Positions 27,301 to 36,824 of a stretch of DNA of 64,000 nt are shown here, piece after piece (position 1 is the first letter of the stretch; the number at the start of each line of letters is the position of its first letter). The notes under the pieces are model-generated. The model saw only the letters and a list, made by a program, of their open reading frames with translations. It had not been told where the DNA came from and did no database searches. The stretch is from Gimesia chilikensis (GTDB lineage: Bacteria > Planctomycetota > Planctomycetia > Planctomycetales > Planctomycetaceae), in contig NZ_CP036266.1 in NCBI RefSeq assembly GCF_007744075.1, positions 2,039,655 through 2,103,654 on the forward strand, read 5' to 3'. The position numbers were made by a program, and so were the translations under genes.

Positions 27301-30300
27301 ATGAGACGACTTTATGCGACCCTGCTGCATTGGTTCTCTACACAGCACTCCACCCCCCGGCGGTCTCGCGCCACAATATCTCAACAGACCGAATCGCTTG
27401 AAGTACGAACGCTTCTGGCTGCGCATCCGCTGGCCGATGCGCCCGATATTCAGTTCGAAGTTGATAATGACTGGGGCTCCGGTCGAACCGCGATTCTGAC
27501 TTTGAACAATGATGAATCTACTGCTTTCACGGACTGGAAACTGGAATTCAAATACAGTGGCACGATTGAGTCACTCTGGAACGCCGAGGTACAAAACCTG
27601 GGTGGAGGCCAGTACCGGATCACACCTCCCAGTTGGGATGATACTTTAGATCCTGGAGAATCACTGGCGATCGGATTTGTCGCCAGAGGAACTCACAGTG
27701 AACCCACTGATTTTGTGTTTATGGGAAATGGTGATCCAACGGATCCGAACGACCCAGGTGATCCTGATCCGGTCATCAATACACCCAATAAACCGAGTGT
27801 CAGTGTGCTGGCGGACGCCGGTTCCGGCGGATTTCGAGTGACGATGAATCTCTGGGCCGGGGATGCGGCAGATCACTGGAAGCTGTATGAGAACGGGACG
27901 CTGATCTACGAGGCAGACTTGCCCGGCAGTTCCACGCCTCAGACCGACAGCTTGTTGCTTACGGATCGGGATTATGGCGTATTCAATTATCAGGTCGAAG
28001 TCAGTAATACAGCCGGAACTGCGCTGAGTGATGAAGTCGTCTATGTAGCCGGGGATGCCAGTGAAATCGGAATTCAGGGCGTGGATCTGGCAGGGCAGGC
28101 CCTGCAGGTAACGATAGATCAGGTGGCCTATGATTATACTTTGACCTCACCCAATCAGGCGGCGCAATTCAGCGTGGTGACAAATAATTCACGCGTGATC
28201 CAGGCCGAGATGGTGAACGGGGACACGTTACGGATCACCGGTCTGGAAGCAGGCAGAGCTTCGCTGCGCATCATGGATCTTGATTCCGGCGAAGAACGTT
28301 TTATTGGTATTCGTGTGCGGACTGTCGATGGTCAGCTTCCGGGGCTGCCGGATTATGTAACTATTGGTTCGGTGAGTGAAGATACCACTGGTGACCTCTC
28401 ATTCTGGCAGGATTTTGGTGACAGTGATGCAACCAACAAGTATGTAGACTCGCGTTATATCTATCTCAACGGGGGCCCGATTACGGGATGGCGCAGTTGG
28501 GATCCGGACCGGGTCAGCAGTTATGTGCGTGAAAGTATGAAGTTGGGCATGATCCCCCAGTTCGTGTACTACAACATTCCGGATGGCGGAGAAAGTTATA
28601 CGACTGATTTGGCGCATATCCAGAGCCTGTCGTATATGGAAAGCTATTTCCAGGATCTGAAATTCGCATTGGATACCATTCGCACCGAAGCGGGGGACGA
28701 ACTGGTACAGATGATTCTGGAACCTGATTTTATTGGGTACCTGATGCAAAACGCAGGTACCTCTGCGAGTAATATCTCCGCGATGACGAGTGCCGTTTAC
28801 AGTAGTGGTGTTCTGCAATCAGGTGTGGATCCGCAATTCGATAATACGGTAACCGGGTTGATCGAAGCGATCAATTACAGCATCAGCAAGTATGCACCGA
28901 ATGTGGAATTCGGCTGGCAGTTTAACCTCTGGGCGTCACCGGGAATTGAAACACCGATTCCGGGTACAGGTATTGTGCACCTGTCTGATACGCTAGGTAT
29001 CGAAGCCGGTCGAGCTGCGATCGCCCGCGAAGCGGAACTGATTGCCCAGTATTATATGGATGCCGGTATTCTCAGTTATGGAGCCGGTTTTATCTCACTG
29101 GACAAGTATGGGCTGGACGCCGGGGCGCAGAATGGTGCAGCTGACGATCCGGCGGGTAGTACCTGGTTCTGGAACAGTGACCACTGGCAGAATTATCTGT
29201 TGATCGTCCAGACGCTCACGCAGACAACAGAGCGTGAAATGGTACTCTGGCAACTTCCGGTCGGGCACATCAACGACAGCCTGGCCGATAACCCGTATGA
29301 TGAGAATGGTGTCTTCGATCCACTTACCAACACGACTCGTCAGTATGAAGATTCTGCCCCAACCTTTTTCCTGGGGGATACGTTTACGGCAAGTGGAGAT
29401 CGTCTGGCTTACTTTTCCACCAATGCACTGAATGACAGCAAACTGACGGTTAACGGTAATACGATTACCTGGGGTTCGCATGTGGAAGAGGCGCGAGCGG
29501 CAGGAGTCCGGCAGATTCTCTTCGGGGCGGGGGTCGGGATCAGTACTGATTCCATTGGTAGCGAGCCCACCGATGATTACTGGTGGATAACCAAAGTGCA
29601 GGAGTATTACCAGGATCCCGTCGCCTGGGATGGACTCGTAGAGCCTCCTGAAGAGGTAACGCCTGTGGTGAGTATCGCTGGCGCTACGGTTGTGGAGGGC
29701 GAAAGTGGTTCTGTGCTGGCGACTCTGGTCATCTCATTGTCTGAGGCGGCGACACAACCTGTCACGGTTAATTATCAAACCTCCAATGGAACTGCGACTG
29801 CTGGAGAAGACTATGAAGCTTCCAGCGGACAGATCTCATTTGCTGTGGGGGAGACTTCGAAAACGATCTCGATTCGCATCTATGGTGATACACAGGTGGA
29901 AGCGGACGAGCAGTTTTATGTGACCCTGAGCAGTCCCGTCGGTGCGGTACTGGATGGGGGGACTGCAACCGCAGCTAATACGATTACCAATGATGATGTA
30001 GTGACCAATGAAAATGAAATATCAGTGACAACTCCCTTTGAAACATCTGTCACGATTTCGATTGGAACTTCGACTGGTGATCCAGATTTTGGCAGTCACG
30101 TTCAGCAATATGTGGATGGAACGCTGCTCCCCAGCCAGTATAGCCAGGAACAACTGGATCAGATTGTGGCCAACTACTACGACCAGTGGAAGTCGGACTG
30201 GCTGCGAGTCGATCCAGGCGGGAATGGCTATCGGGTAGTGATGGATTCACAGGGACGCACTACTTCTGAAGCGCAGGGCTATGGAATGCTGGTTCTGTCG

Positions 30301-32070
30301 CATATGGATGGTTACGACCCGAACGCCCATACCATTTTTGATGGTCTGTTCCGTTATTCCCGCGCCAACCCCAGCGAGGGGAATCCGGACCTGATGGACT
30401 GGGCACAGCCGGATGCGTATGGAAACAGCAGTGCCTTCGACGGCGATGCCGATATTGCCTATGCTTTGCTGGTGGCTGACGCACAATGGGGCAGTGATGG
30501 TGAGATTAATTATCTGCAGGAAGCGATCACCATTATTAATGCAATGTACGAATCGACGATCGGTCCGCAAAGTCATCTGCCGATGCTGGGAGACTGGGTT
30601 GATCCCAACGGCGGTCAGCGGAATCAATGGTCAGTGCGTACCAGCGACTTCATGTATGGTCATTTTCGAGCTTTTGAAGCCGCGACTCAGACCGGCGCCT
30701 GGGACGCAGTTATTTCAGCGACACAGGACGTAATGACGAAGCTGCAGGAGCAATCAGGGACGGGGCTGGTTCCGGATTTTGTGATCGTTGATCCTCAGAC
30801 TGGTGCAGTGTCACCGGCTCCTTCTGGATTTCTTGAGGTCAACGATCAACACTACTGGTATAACGCGGGACGTGTGCCCTGGCGCTTAGGTGCGGATGCC
30901 GTTTTCAGTGGTGACTCTGTCTCTTTGGCTCAGGCACAGATGCTTTCTGAGTTCTTTCAGCAGTCATCGGGAGGGAATCCCTCTCAGATTCTGGGGGGAT
31001 ACCAGCTGGATGGAACACCATTGAATAACTGGAGCGATCCCTTCTTCAGAGCAGCGGTGGGCGTTTCAGCCATGACTGGTTCTGATACGGCAGACCAAAC
31101 CTGGCTGAACTCTGTGTTTGACAGTGTGGCTACGACGCACTCGAATTACTATGCAGATTCAGTTTCAATGTTGAGTATGCTGGTTATGTCCGGGAACTAC
31201 ATCAATCCCGTCAACGGGATGGGTAGTAGCGGGTTGACGCTGCAGTCGTTTACTCAACCAGCGCATGGTGCAGTTGTCGACAATCAGGATGGCACGTTGA
31301 CCTATTCTCCGGATGCTGGCTACTCGGGGGCAGACAGTTTTGTATATACGACAGTTTCAGAGACGGGGAGTGTTACTACGACGACTGTTTCAGTGACCGT
31401 CGAAGAGTATGTTGCTGTCGTTCCCGAGATGTTCATCAATAATGTGACAGTCACGGAAGGGGATGCCGGCACCGTTCAAGCAGTATTTACAGTTGCGTTG
31501 AGTGAGCCTGCGACAGAGACTGTGATGGTACAGTTCAACACTCAGAATGGAACTGCGATTGCGGGCATGGACTATCAGGCTGCCAGTGGTCAGCTGATCT
31601 TTCAGCCTGGAGAAACTCAGAAAACGATCACGGTTCCGATTCTGGGGGACGTGGTGATTGAATCCGGAGAAGAATTCCAGGTGGTGCTTGATCAGGTTGT
31701 GGGAGCGACTCTGGTTACTGATACGGGGATTGGATCCATACTGGATAATGATGCTCCCGCCCCCTCTGCGGAAGTGGACTTTACCAACGTCAATGACTGG
31801 GGGAGTGGGTTCCAGGGGGCGATTGAGATTCGGAATGAGAGTGATGTCATCCTGGAAGAGTGGACGCTGGAGTTCACTTTTGCAGGGGACATTACTGATA
31901 TCTGGAATGCTGAAATTGTCTCGCATGTGGGGGATACCTACGTTATTCGTGGGGCCTCGTGGAATGAAGATATTTCAGTCGGCGGGATGATCTCCTTTGG
32001 CTTTATTGCTTCACCAGGGGGACTGAATGAGCCTTTGTCGGATTTCATTCTGAATGGATCTCCGATTTGA
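27301..32070 (+). CDS. Multimodular secreted GH8 glycanase with CBM2 domains at both ends
   Basis: A 1589-residue protein. The planctomycete surface leader 'ESLEVRTLLA' (about 31-40) is followed by a CBM2-like cellulose-binding domain (48-142), a FnIII-like domain (162-248), a Big-like domain (255-340), a domain of unknown family (350-780) with 'MILEPDFIGYLMQN', Calx-beta (785-900) and a GH8 domain (about 905-1305). A cadherin-like domain (1310-1372), a second Calx-beta (1375-1485) and a C-terminal CBM2 (1489-1589) complete it. The GH8 domain shows 'SEAQGYGMLVLSHMDG' (family catalytic Glu block, about 990) and 'SAFDGDADIAYALLVA' (about 1043). GH8 enzymes hydrolyse beta-1,4-glucan, xylan or chitosan. 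The CBMs point to cellulose or a similar insoluble glycan. The unknown middle domain recalls GH6 only by one short motif. Confidence 0.88.
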   Translation: MRRLYATLLHWFSTQHSTPRRSRATISQQTESLEVRTLLAAHPLADAPDIQFEVDNDWGSGRTAILTLNNDESTAFTDWKLEFKYSGTIESLWNAEVQNLGGGQYRITPPSWDDTLDPGESLAIGFVARGTHSEPTDFVFMGNGDPTDPNDPGDPDPVINTPNKPSVSVLADAGSGGFRVTMNLWAGDAADHWKLYENGTLIYEADLPGSSTPQTDSLLLTDRDYGVFNYQVEVSNTAGTALSDEVVYVAGDASEIGIQGVDLAGQALQVTIDQVAYDYTLTSPNQAAQFSVVTNNSRVIQAEMVNGDTLRITGLEAGRASLRIMDLDSGEERFIGIRVRTVDGQLPGLPDYVTIGSVSEDTTGDLSFWQDFGDSDATNKYVDSRYIYLNGGPITGWRSWDPDRVSSYVRESMKLGMIPQFVYYNIPDGGESYTTDLAHIQSLSYMESYFQDLKFALDTIRTEAGDELVQMILEPDFIGYLMQNAGTSASNISAMTSAVYSSGVLQSGVDPQFDNTVTGLIEAINYSISKYAPNVEFGWQFNLWASPGIETPIPGTGIVHLSDTLGIEAGRAAIAREAELIAQYYMDAGILSYGAGFISLDKYGLDAGAQNGAADDPAGSTWFWNSDHWQNYLLIVQTLTQTTEREMVLWQLPVGHINDSLADNPYDENGVFDPLTNTTRQYEDSAPTFFLGDTFTASGDRLAYFSTNALNDSKLTVNGNTITWGSHVEEARAAGVRQILFGAGVGISTDSIGSEPTDDYWWITKVQEYYQDPVAWDGLVEPPEEVTPVVSIAGATVVEGESGSVLATLVISLSEAATQPVTVNYQTSNGTATAGEDYEASSGQISFAVGETSKTISIRIYGDTQVEADEQFYVTLSSPVGAVLDGGTATAANTITNDDVVTNENEISVTTPFETSVTISIGTSTGDPDFGSHVQQYVDGTLLPSQYSQEQLDQIVANYYDQWKSDWLRVDPGGNGYRVVMDSQGRTTSEAQGYGMLVLSHMDGYDPNAHTIFDGLFRYSRANPSEGNPDLMDWAQPDAYGNSSAFDGDADIAYALLVADAQWGSDGEINYLQEAITIINAMYESTIGPQSHLPMLGDWVDPNGGQRNQWSVRTSDFMYGHFRAFEAATQTGAWDAVISATQDVMTKLQEQSGTGLVPDFVIVDPQTGAVSPAPSGFLEVNDQHYWYNAGRVPWRLGADAVFSGDSVSLAQAQMLSEFFQQSSGGNPSQILGGYQLDGTPLNNWSDPFFRAAVGVSAMTGSDTADQTWLNSVFDSVATTHSNYYADSVSMLSMLVMSGNYINPVNGMGSSGLTLQSFTQPAHGAVVDNQDGTLTYSPDAGYSGADSFVYTTVSETGSVTTTTVSVTVEEYVAVVPEMFINNVTVTEGDAGTVQAVFTVALSEPATETVMVQFNTQNGTAIAGMDYQAASGQLIFQPGETQKTITVPILGDVVIESGEEFQVVLDQVVGATLVTDTGIGSILDNDAPAPSAEVDFTNVNDWGSGFQGAIEIRNESDVILEEWTLEFTFAGDITDIWNAEIVSHVGDTYVIRGASWNEDISVGGMISFGFIASPGGLNEPLSDFILNGSPI

Positions 32071-32120
32071 TCGAACGAATTATCTCTCTTTGGTGAGACA
32101 TATTCTCCTCTGACTTTCTG

Positions 32121-32163
32121 AATTGAATCCCGTTTGAAACTCTGTTCCAAGCGGGATTCAGTT
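32121..32163 (+). terminator. Hairpin after the glycanase gene
   Basis: TGAATCCCG pairs perfectly with CGGGATTCA, and the stem extends on both sides to about 16 bp with G-U wobbles; the loop is 11 nt. It lies 50 bp after the stop. No T-run follows, so it may be a stabilising 3' hairpin or Rho-assisted terminator. Confidence 0.55.
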
Positions 32164-33768
32164 ACGTTAACAGACAGCGGGTTGAAAAGTTTAAGACAAT
32201 CATCGCCGGCGCTCAGGGCCACGCTGGCTCCCGTGGAATGCACCTTCACGCCGACGCTGATCGTCAAGTCGTCTCTTGTTTCTGTCAACGCACCGATTGA
32301 CAGATTAGTTGCTTTAAGTTCGTTTCGATCAGGGCATAATCTCTCAACATCGTTGAGGTTGCCTCTGAAATTCGTGCTTTTGGAACTCAGGATGACGCAA
32401 AAAGTCCCGTAGCGGGAATGAACCATCCTGTTCTGTTGCGTATGGAGTGATGAAACCCTCAATGGAGGGGCATCATCAGCACATCCCGTTGGGTAGATGT
32501 AGGTTCTGCCAGAGAACATCAGCGTGGAAACAGTCGCGCTGAGGGTGAGACGCATCTGCTGCATGCAGAATGTGCGCGTGATGCGCCTCTGGTTGGGAAT
32601 ACGTCTTCTAAGACGCGAAAGCGGTGCGCTCAGAAGGTTCGTCGGCAACATCCGGTTATCTCCTTAATGCATGATAAATCAAACAATAAGTTGAGTGAGA
32701 CATCGCGATCGAACTGTTATTGAACTTAAGGAATACGTCCTTAAGTTCACTCCTGATTCGAAAGCATCCGGACTGCAACAAACCCAAAGGCCATGCAAGC
32801 AAGAGCAGTCGTGTGTCATGTTTGCTGAGACCAGTAAACAAAGAAAATGATCATTGTCAAACAGAAAAAATGTAGTTTCCCGAAATGATTCTTCCGTTCG
32901 TGCTGAATTAAGTCCGGGTGTGCTTCGCGGGTCTGCATTTATAGTACGGGGTGAATGGATGATAAAATCTATGTTACCAATTGCTTAGGAATGCAGGCGT
33001 CTGTTTTTGCAAACTGCGAATTGTTGAAGCAGAGAACGACTCTTATTTTCTTTGAAGAGTCGAAGAAAATTTGTGAGGAAATCTTCATTCGGTAGGCTCT
33101 ATCGAAGGGACGCGTGTTTTTGTGGATGGGAATCGTTCGCACGAGAGACCTATGGAATCTGCTAATAATGTCGCGCAGCATCATGTAGGTTAAACCGGGT
33201 CTCAGGAGCAGAACCACTTCCATTTCAACAGCAGAAAACAGGGACAAATTCGAGGCAGTCGCGCTGACAACTTCACCGTTTACCCGGAGAGTAATAAGCT
33301 GCTTGTGTGACATATTGTCTCGAAATCAAAGCGCGGTTGTGCTCACAGGACTCGATTTGGAGTTTCTTCTTTGATTCGATCATGTCCCCGTTTATCGACG
33401 ACGATAGAGAGTGCTACAACAGTCAATAGACTGGTCAGTGAAAAGATTATGCGTCTGGATGCATGATACATCGGGACTGAAAGCGGATAGAAAATAGATG
33501 GTTTTCAGATCGAGATGGATCTGATTCCTGAAGTGATCCGGATGAGTCTAGCGGAAGCAAGGGAAACGTGTTATGGCATTCTCCGTTCTCAGGAGTCAGG
33601 AAAGCAGATTGCCCGTTTTCCGTTTCCTGGGAACGGGGGAAGCTGTTGGCGTATGCATGATTGATTTTGATTAGCGGCCGAGAGTTGATTGTGTTGGGGA
33701 AGACAGGATGGGACGCATCAGGAGAGAGACTGTAGAATTCAGTTCAGGCAGAATCGTTGAGAGGGGTT
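32164..33768. other. 1.6-kb gene-poor region, possibly decayed
   Basis: No open frame here has convincing protein-like composition with a start and ribosome-binding site. Short frames exist, such as 31938-32651 and 32969-33313 on the minus strand. The latter begins 'MSHKQLITLRVNGE', faintly like the N-terminus of (2Fe-2S) small subunits, but loses the pattern and has no cysteine-rich motif. The region may hold degraded genes or an unrecognised non-coding RNA. Confidence 0.4.
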
Positions 33769-34404
33769 ATGGTGTTAGAGATGAAAAGCTCTATCTGTGA
33801 CCGGTTAATCAGGTCGACGGGAGATCTTGTGTGGGGGCTTGTGTTTGCAAGCCTGTTAACGATCACAGCGATCAGTGTCTCTACCGTCGGGATGATAAAA
33901 ACGAATGAGCAAACCAGTATCGTACCGGTCGAATCCTTCCACGAAACAAAACCTGATAAATGGAGAGAGGCCGGAATTGAGGCGAGTGCCGGAGATGCAG
34001 TCGTCAAGGTGATGCAGGTCGAAGTCGGTCCCATTCAGTACAGGACATTGGAGGATATTCAATTTCAATCTGCTGAAGAGTTTCTGAAGGTTAAAATATC
34101 AATTCATAATCGAAGTAAGGTGAAAAAATACAGCTACTTATCTGTGGGGCTTTACGATGGGACAGAGGATCTTCTGCATGACGAATATGGGAATGAGTAC
34201 CCCATTTATTCAACGGGAACTGTCAGCATCGTTGGTCAGTTGAATTATGCCGACCTCTATCCCGGGCAATCAGTTGAGGATTTAATCGTCTTTTCCAGAC
34301 CGGTCACGAGTGCTTCTCGGCTCAAACTACGGTTGCCGGGAAGCGGGATCACTGGCGGAGAGCCTCTATACTTCCAGTTTCCCACACCTTGTGAAAGAAA
34401 TTGA
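33769..34404 (+). CDS. Single-pass membrane protein with DUF4352-like domain
   Basis: About 211 residues. ATG 33769 follows GAGAGGGG; an in-frame TTG at 33757 and an ATG at 33781 are alternatives. One membrane segment (about 19-42, 'DLVWGLVFASLLTITAISVS') is followed by an extracytoplasmic beta-rich domain with 'EFLKVKISIHNRSKVKKYSY', 'VGLYDGTEDLLHDEYGNEYP' and 'LYPGQSVEDLIVFSRPV', the pattern of DUF4352/telokin-like domains. It stands alone, with hairpins after the stop. Function unknown. Confidence 0.75.
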   Translation: MVLEMKSSICDRLIRSTGDLVWGLVFASLLTITAISVSTVGMIKTNEQTSIVPVESFHETKPDKWREAGIEASAGDAVVKVMQVEVGPIQYRTLEDIQFQSAEEFLKVKISIHNRSKVKKYSYLSVGLYDGTEDLLHDEYGNEYPIYSTGTVSIVGQLNYADLYPGQSVEDLIVFSRPVTSASRLKLRLPGSGITGGEPLYFQFPTPCERN

Positions 34405-34468
34405 ATTTTCAGATTTTTAGCTACAAATACCCAGATTCAGGTTAACCCTGCAAAAAATTCACGTTAAC

Positions 34469-34558
34469 AACTACGTTGTGACTACCGGGAGGGGAATCAA
34501 CGTAGTTTCAGGGACGTCGGCTGGCTGCCGCCATGCACACAGCCGACGCTCCCGTTTT
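34469..34558 (+). terminator. Tandem hairpins ending in a T-rich run
   Basis: The first hairpin has a perfect 10-bp stem, AACTACGTTG (34469-34478)/CAACGTAGTT (34498-34507). The second is CGTCGGCTG (34515-34523)/CAGCCGACG (34540-34548), extended by GGG/CCC, then GTTTTAAAA. The second looks like an intrinsic terminator for the gene at 33769. Confidence 0.7.
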
Positions 34559-35110
34559 AAAACTCGTTGTTTTCACTGCCCACGCAGGTTCTCCATCTTC
34601 CCGCCTGTTGTGAGCAGTTTTGTAGATGTCTTCTAGAGTTCGTCTGAGATGCGCTCGATTTTTCCATTACGCAAAGCCGGTGCGTGGTATCTGGTGTTTG
34701 ATCAATGAGTCAGTGAAATGCTTCTGGCTGCTGCTGGAAGTTCGTTGATGATTCGATCTGATTCCAGTGCATGTTTACTCTTTGCTGGAAAAACGACAGG
34801 CAGTAACTGAAACGCTGTCGTTCTAATCGACAATCGATTGAGTCACAGTAATCTGAGATTTCAAAGTTTGGTTATTGTCTTCAGAATTGTAAGGGGAGAT
34901 TTGCTCAATATGAGGTTTTGTGTGTCTGCGGTCGGTACGTTTGGGTTTGAAAGATACGACTTCTGCTACAAACATTCGGATCAGTGATCTAAATTCTGTT
35001 GTTGTAAGCTGATTCAGAAATTCGAATTGGTTTCCTGTTCGACAGAGACATAACCTCATCTGCTGTAGATTTCCCTCGTCGCAAACTTATATTTGCAGGA
35101 GGGCCTGTCC
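34559..35110. other. Intergenic region upstream of the response regulator
   Basis: About 550 bp, AT-rich, without a supported gene. It should hold the promoter of the gene at 35111. A 78-codon minus-strand frame (34823-35059) has no ribosome-binding site and no recognisable motif and is not called. Confidence 0.4.
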
Positions 35111-36514
35111 ATGCAATGTCCAGAAACGATTCTGGTGCTTGAGGATGATCTGCTTATCAGTAGACTGCTTACTAAATTTATTGCTCCGGAAACCAGGCGC
35201 GTGCTGGTGGCTTCCAACGTAACTGAGGGGCTTGAAATACTCCGGAGTAATCATGTGGATGTCATCTTTGCTGACATCCATCTGCCTGATGGAAACGGGA
35301 TCAGTGTAATTCGGGAAGCACTCCGCATTCACCCTGGGATAGTCTCCGTGGTCGTTACCGGTGATCCCTCACTCGAGTCTGCAATTGAGGCGATGCATCT
35401 GGGCGTTAGTGATTATGTCAAGAAGCCGTTTAACCGGGAAAAAATTATTACCTCCCTGCGACGTGCCATCAGCCGGTCAGAAGTAAAAAAACTGATGGCC
35501 AACCGAGAAACTGACCCGTCAGTTAAGCCTGAAAATGACCTCTTTCAACAAGCTGATGCCCGGTTTATTGCTGTCAGTGATTCTATGCAGGAAATCCTGT
35601 CGCTGATAAATAAGGTCTCGCATCTGGATATCCCCTTTCTGCTGCAGGGAGAGATTGGGGTCGGAAAGAAGGCCCTGGCCAGGCACATCCACCAATGTAA
35701 CGGCACTCCGCAGACACCTTTTACTTACATCAATTGTGCGACGCAGAACAGTGGTCGACAGTTTTACGAATCCGTCTCCAGTGTGATGGAGCAGACTGCG
35801 GAACAGGTCTCAGTTGGTACAACCGGGAAGGGGACCGTTTTTCTGGAAGATATCGAACAGTTATCCTTGAGCGACCAGAAACAATTACTGGAGTTTTTAG
35901 GAGAACATGCAACCGGCGGCCATTCGTGTTCGGTGATGTACGAGTACCCGTTTCGATTAATTGCAGCAACGACGAAAGACGATCTGGAAGCTGAAGTCAA
36001 GCAGGGCCATTTTCATCGTGGCTTATTTGATTATTTGAGTCTGATGCCAGTAAAAGTTCCCCCATTGCGCGAACGCAGGGAGGCGATAAAACCTTTGGGG
36101 CTGCATTTTCTGAGACAGTTGGGAAGTGTGTGGGATTTCAAGAACAAGCACAGTCATGATCGGATCAACGAGACAGAATGGCAGGCACTGATTAATTATG
36201 ACTGGCCTGGAAACGTGCATGAACTGGCTGCGGTTATCTTTCGGATCATTCTGCTCAATGACTGCCTGGGGGTTACTAACCAGCTGAAGCAGGCTCAGGA
36301 AAGTTCGGGAGCCGACAAGGCGGAAACGATTTCCATTCCAGTGACAGGAGACTTTAAATCCATGGAACGCCACATGATCAAAGAAGTGGTCAAACTATGT
36401 GGCGGCAATAAGACGACCGCCGCGAAAACACTCAGGATGCATCGCCGGACTCTGTATCGGATCCTGAATCAGGGAAAGCAGGATCAGGATATGCATCAGG
36501 CATCAATTACCTGA
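35111..36514 (+). CDS. NtrC-type response regulator lacking the GAFTGA loop
   Basis: A 467-residue three-domain regulator. The receiver domain (1-120) has Asp12/Asp13, phospho-acceptor Asp55 and Lys105. The AAA+ domain (about 150-385) has an altered Walker A, GEIGVGKKA (180-188), and an altered Walker B, VFLEDIEQL (243-251), in place of the usual FLDEI. The stretch between them, where GAFTGA should lie, reads 'ESVSSVMEQTAEQVSVG' and has no such motif. A Fis-type HTH ends the protein ('GGNKTTAAKTLRMHRRTLYR'). ATG 35111 has GCAGGAGG upstream; the TTG at 35093 is rejected. Without GAFTGA it probably does not activate sigma-54 polymerase and may act at sigma-70 promoters. No sensor kinase is adjacent. 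Confidence 0.88.
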   Translation: MQCPETILVLEDDLLISRLLTKFIAPETRRVLVASNVTEGLEILRSNHVDVIFADIHLPDGNGISVIREALRIHPGIVSVVVTGDPSLESAIEAMHLGVSDYVKKPFNREKIITSLRRAISRSEVKKLMANRETDPSVKPENDLFQQADARFIAVSDSMQEILSLINKVSHLDIPFLLQGEIGVGKKALARHIHQCNGTPQTPFTYINCATQNSGRQFYESVSSVMEQTAEQVSVGTTGKGTVFLEDIEQLSLSDQKQLLEFLGEHATGGHSCSVMYEYPFRLIAATTKDDLEAEVKQGHFHRGLFDYLSLMPVKVPPLRERREAIKPLGLHFLRQLGSVWDFKNKHSHDRINETEWQALINYDWPGNVHELAAVIFRIILLNDCLGVTNQLKQAQESSGADKAETISIPVTGDFKSMERHMIKEVVKLCGGNKTTAAKTLRMHRRTLYRILNQGKQDQDMHQASIT

Positions 36515-36824
36515 TCTCTGTCGATCACACAGCGTTCCTTCTTCATCAAATCAGCCTTTGGATTGATTGTGGTTTCAGGTTGGGCTCGGATTATCGTCTG
36601 AAAAACGTAACTCTTTGATCTCATCAGTAAATGGTGTTCTTTAAGTATCAGTTAATATCACGCTATATCCACTGTAAGGCGGTATGAATATCAAATCATA
36701 CACGCCTGTGTTAAAATGCAGGGAGTAGTACCTGCGAGTCTGAGCTTGCAGGTCTTTGATTATTGTACTGCGACTGATGAAAATGAACTGATGTCAGTCA
36801 GAGAGGGCATCAGGTGGAAGAGTG
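36515..36824. promoter_or_regulatory. Upstream region of beta-helix gene
   Basis: 310 bp without a gene. One hairpin, CCTGCGAG/CTTGCAGG (36731-36752, one G-U pair), lies 70 bp before the start codon and is followed by a T-rich stretch. It could be an attenuator or the end of the upstream transcript. Confidence 0.35.

Noticed and set aside
31938..32651. Minus-strand frame of 237 codons overlapping the end of the glycanase gene
   Set aside because: It overlaps a real CBM2 domain and the terminator hairpin; composition is not protein-like.
32969..33313. Possible (2Fe-2S) small-subunit remnant
   Set aside because: Only the first 14 residues look familiar; the cysteine motif is absent in all frames nearby, so chance similarity cannot be excluded.
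34823..35059. 78-codon minus-strand frame
   Set aside because: No ribosome-binding site, no motif, and it occupies the probable promoter region of the response regulator.
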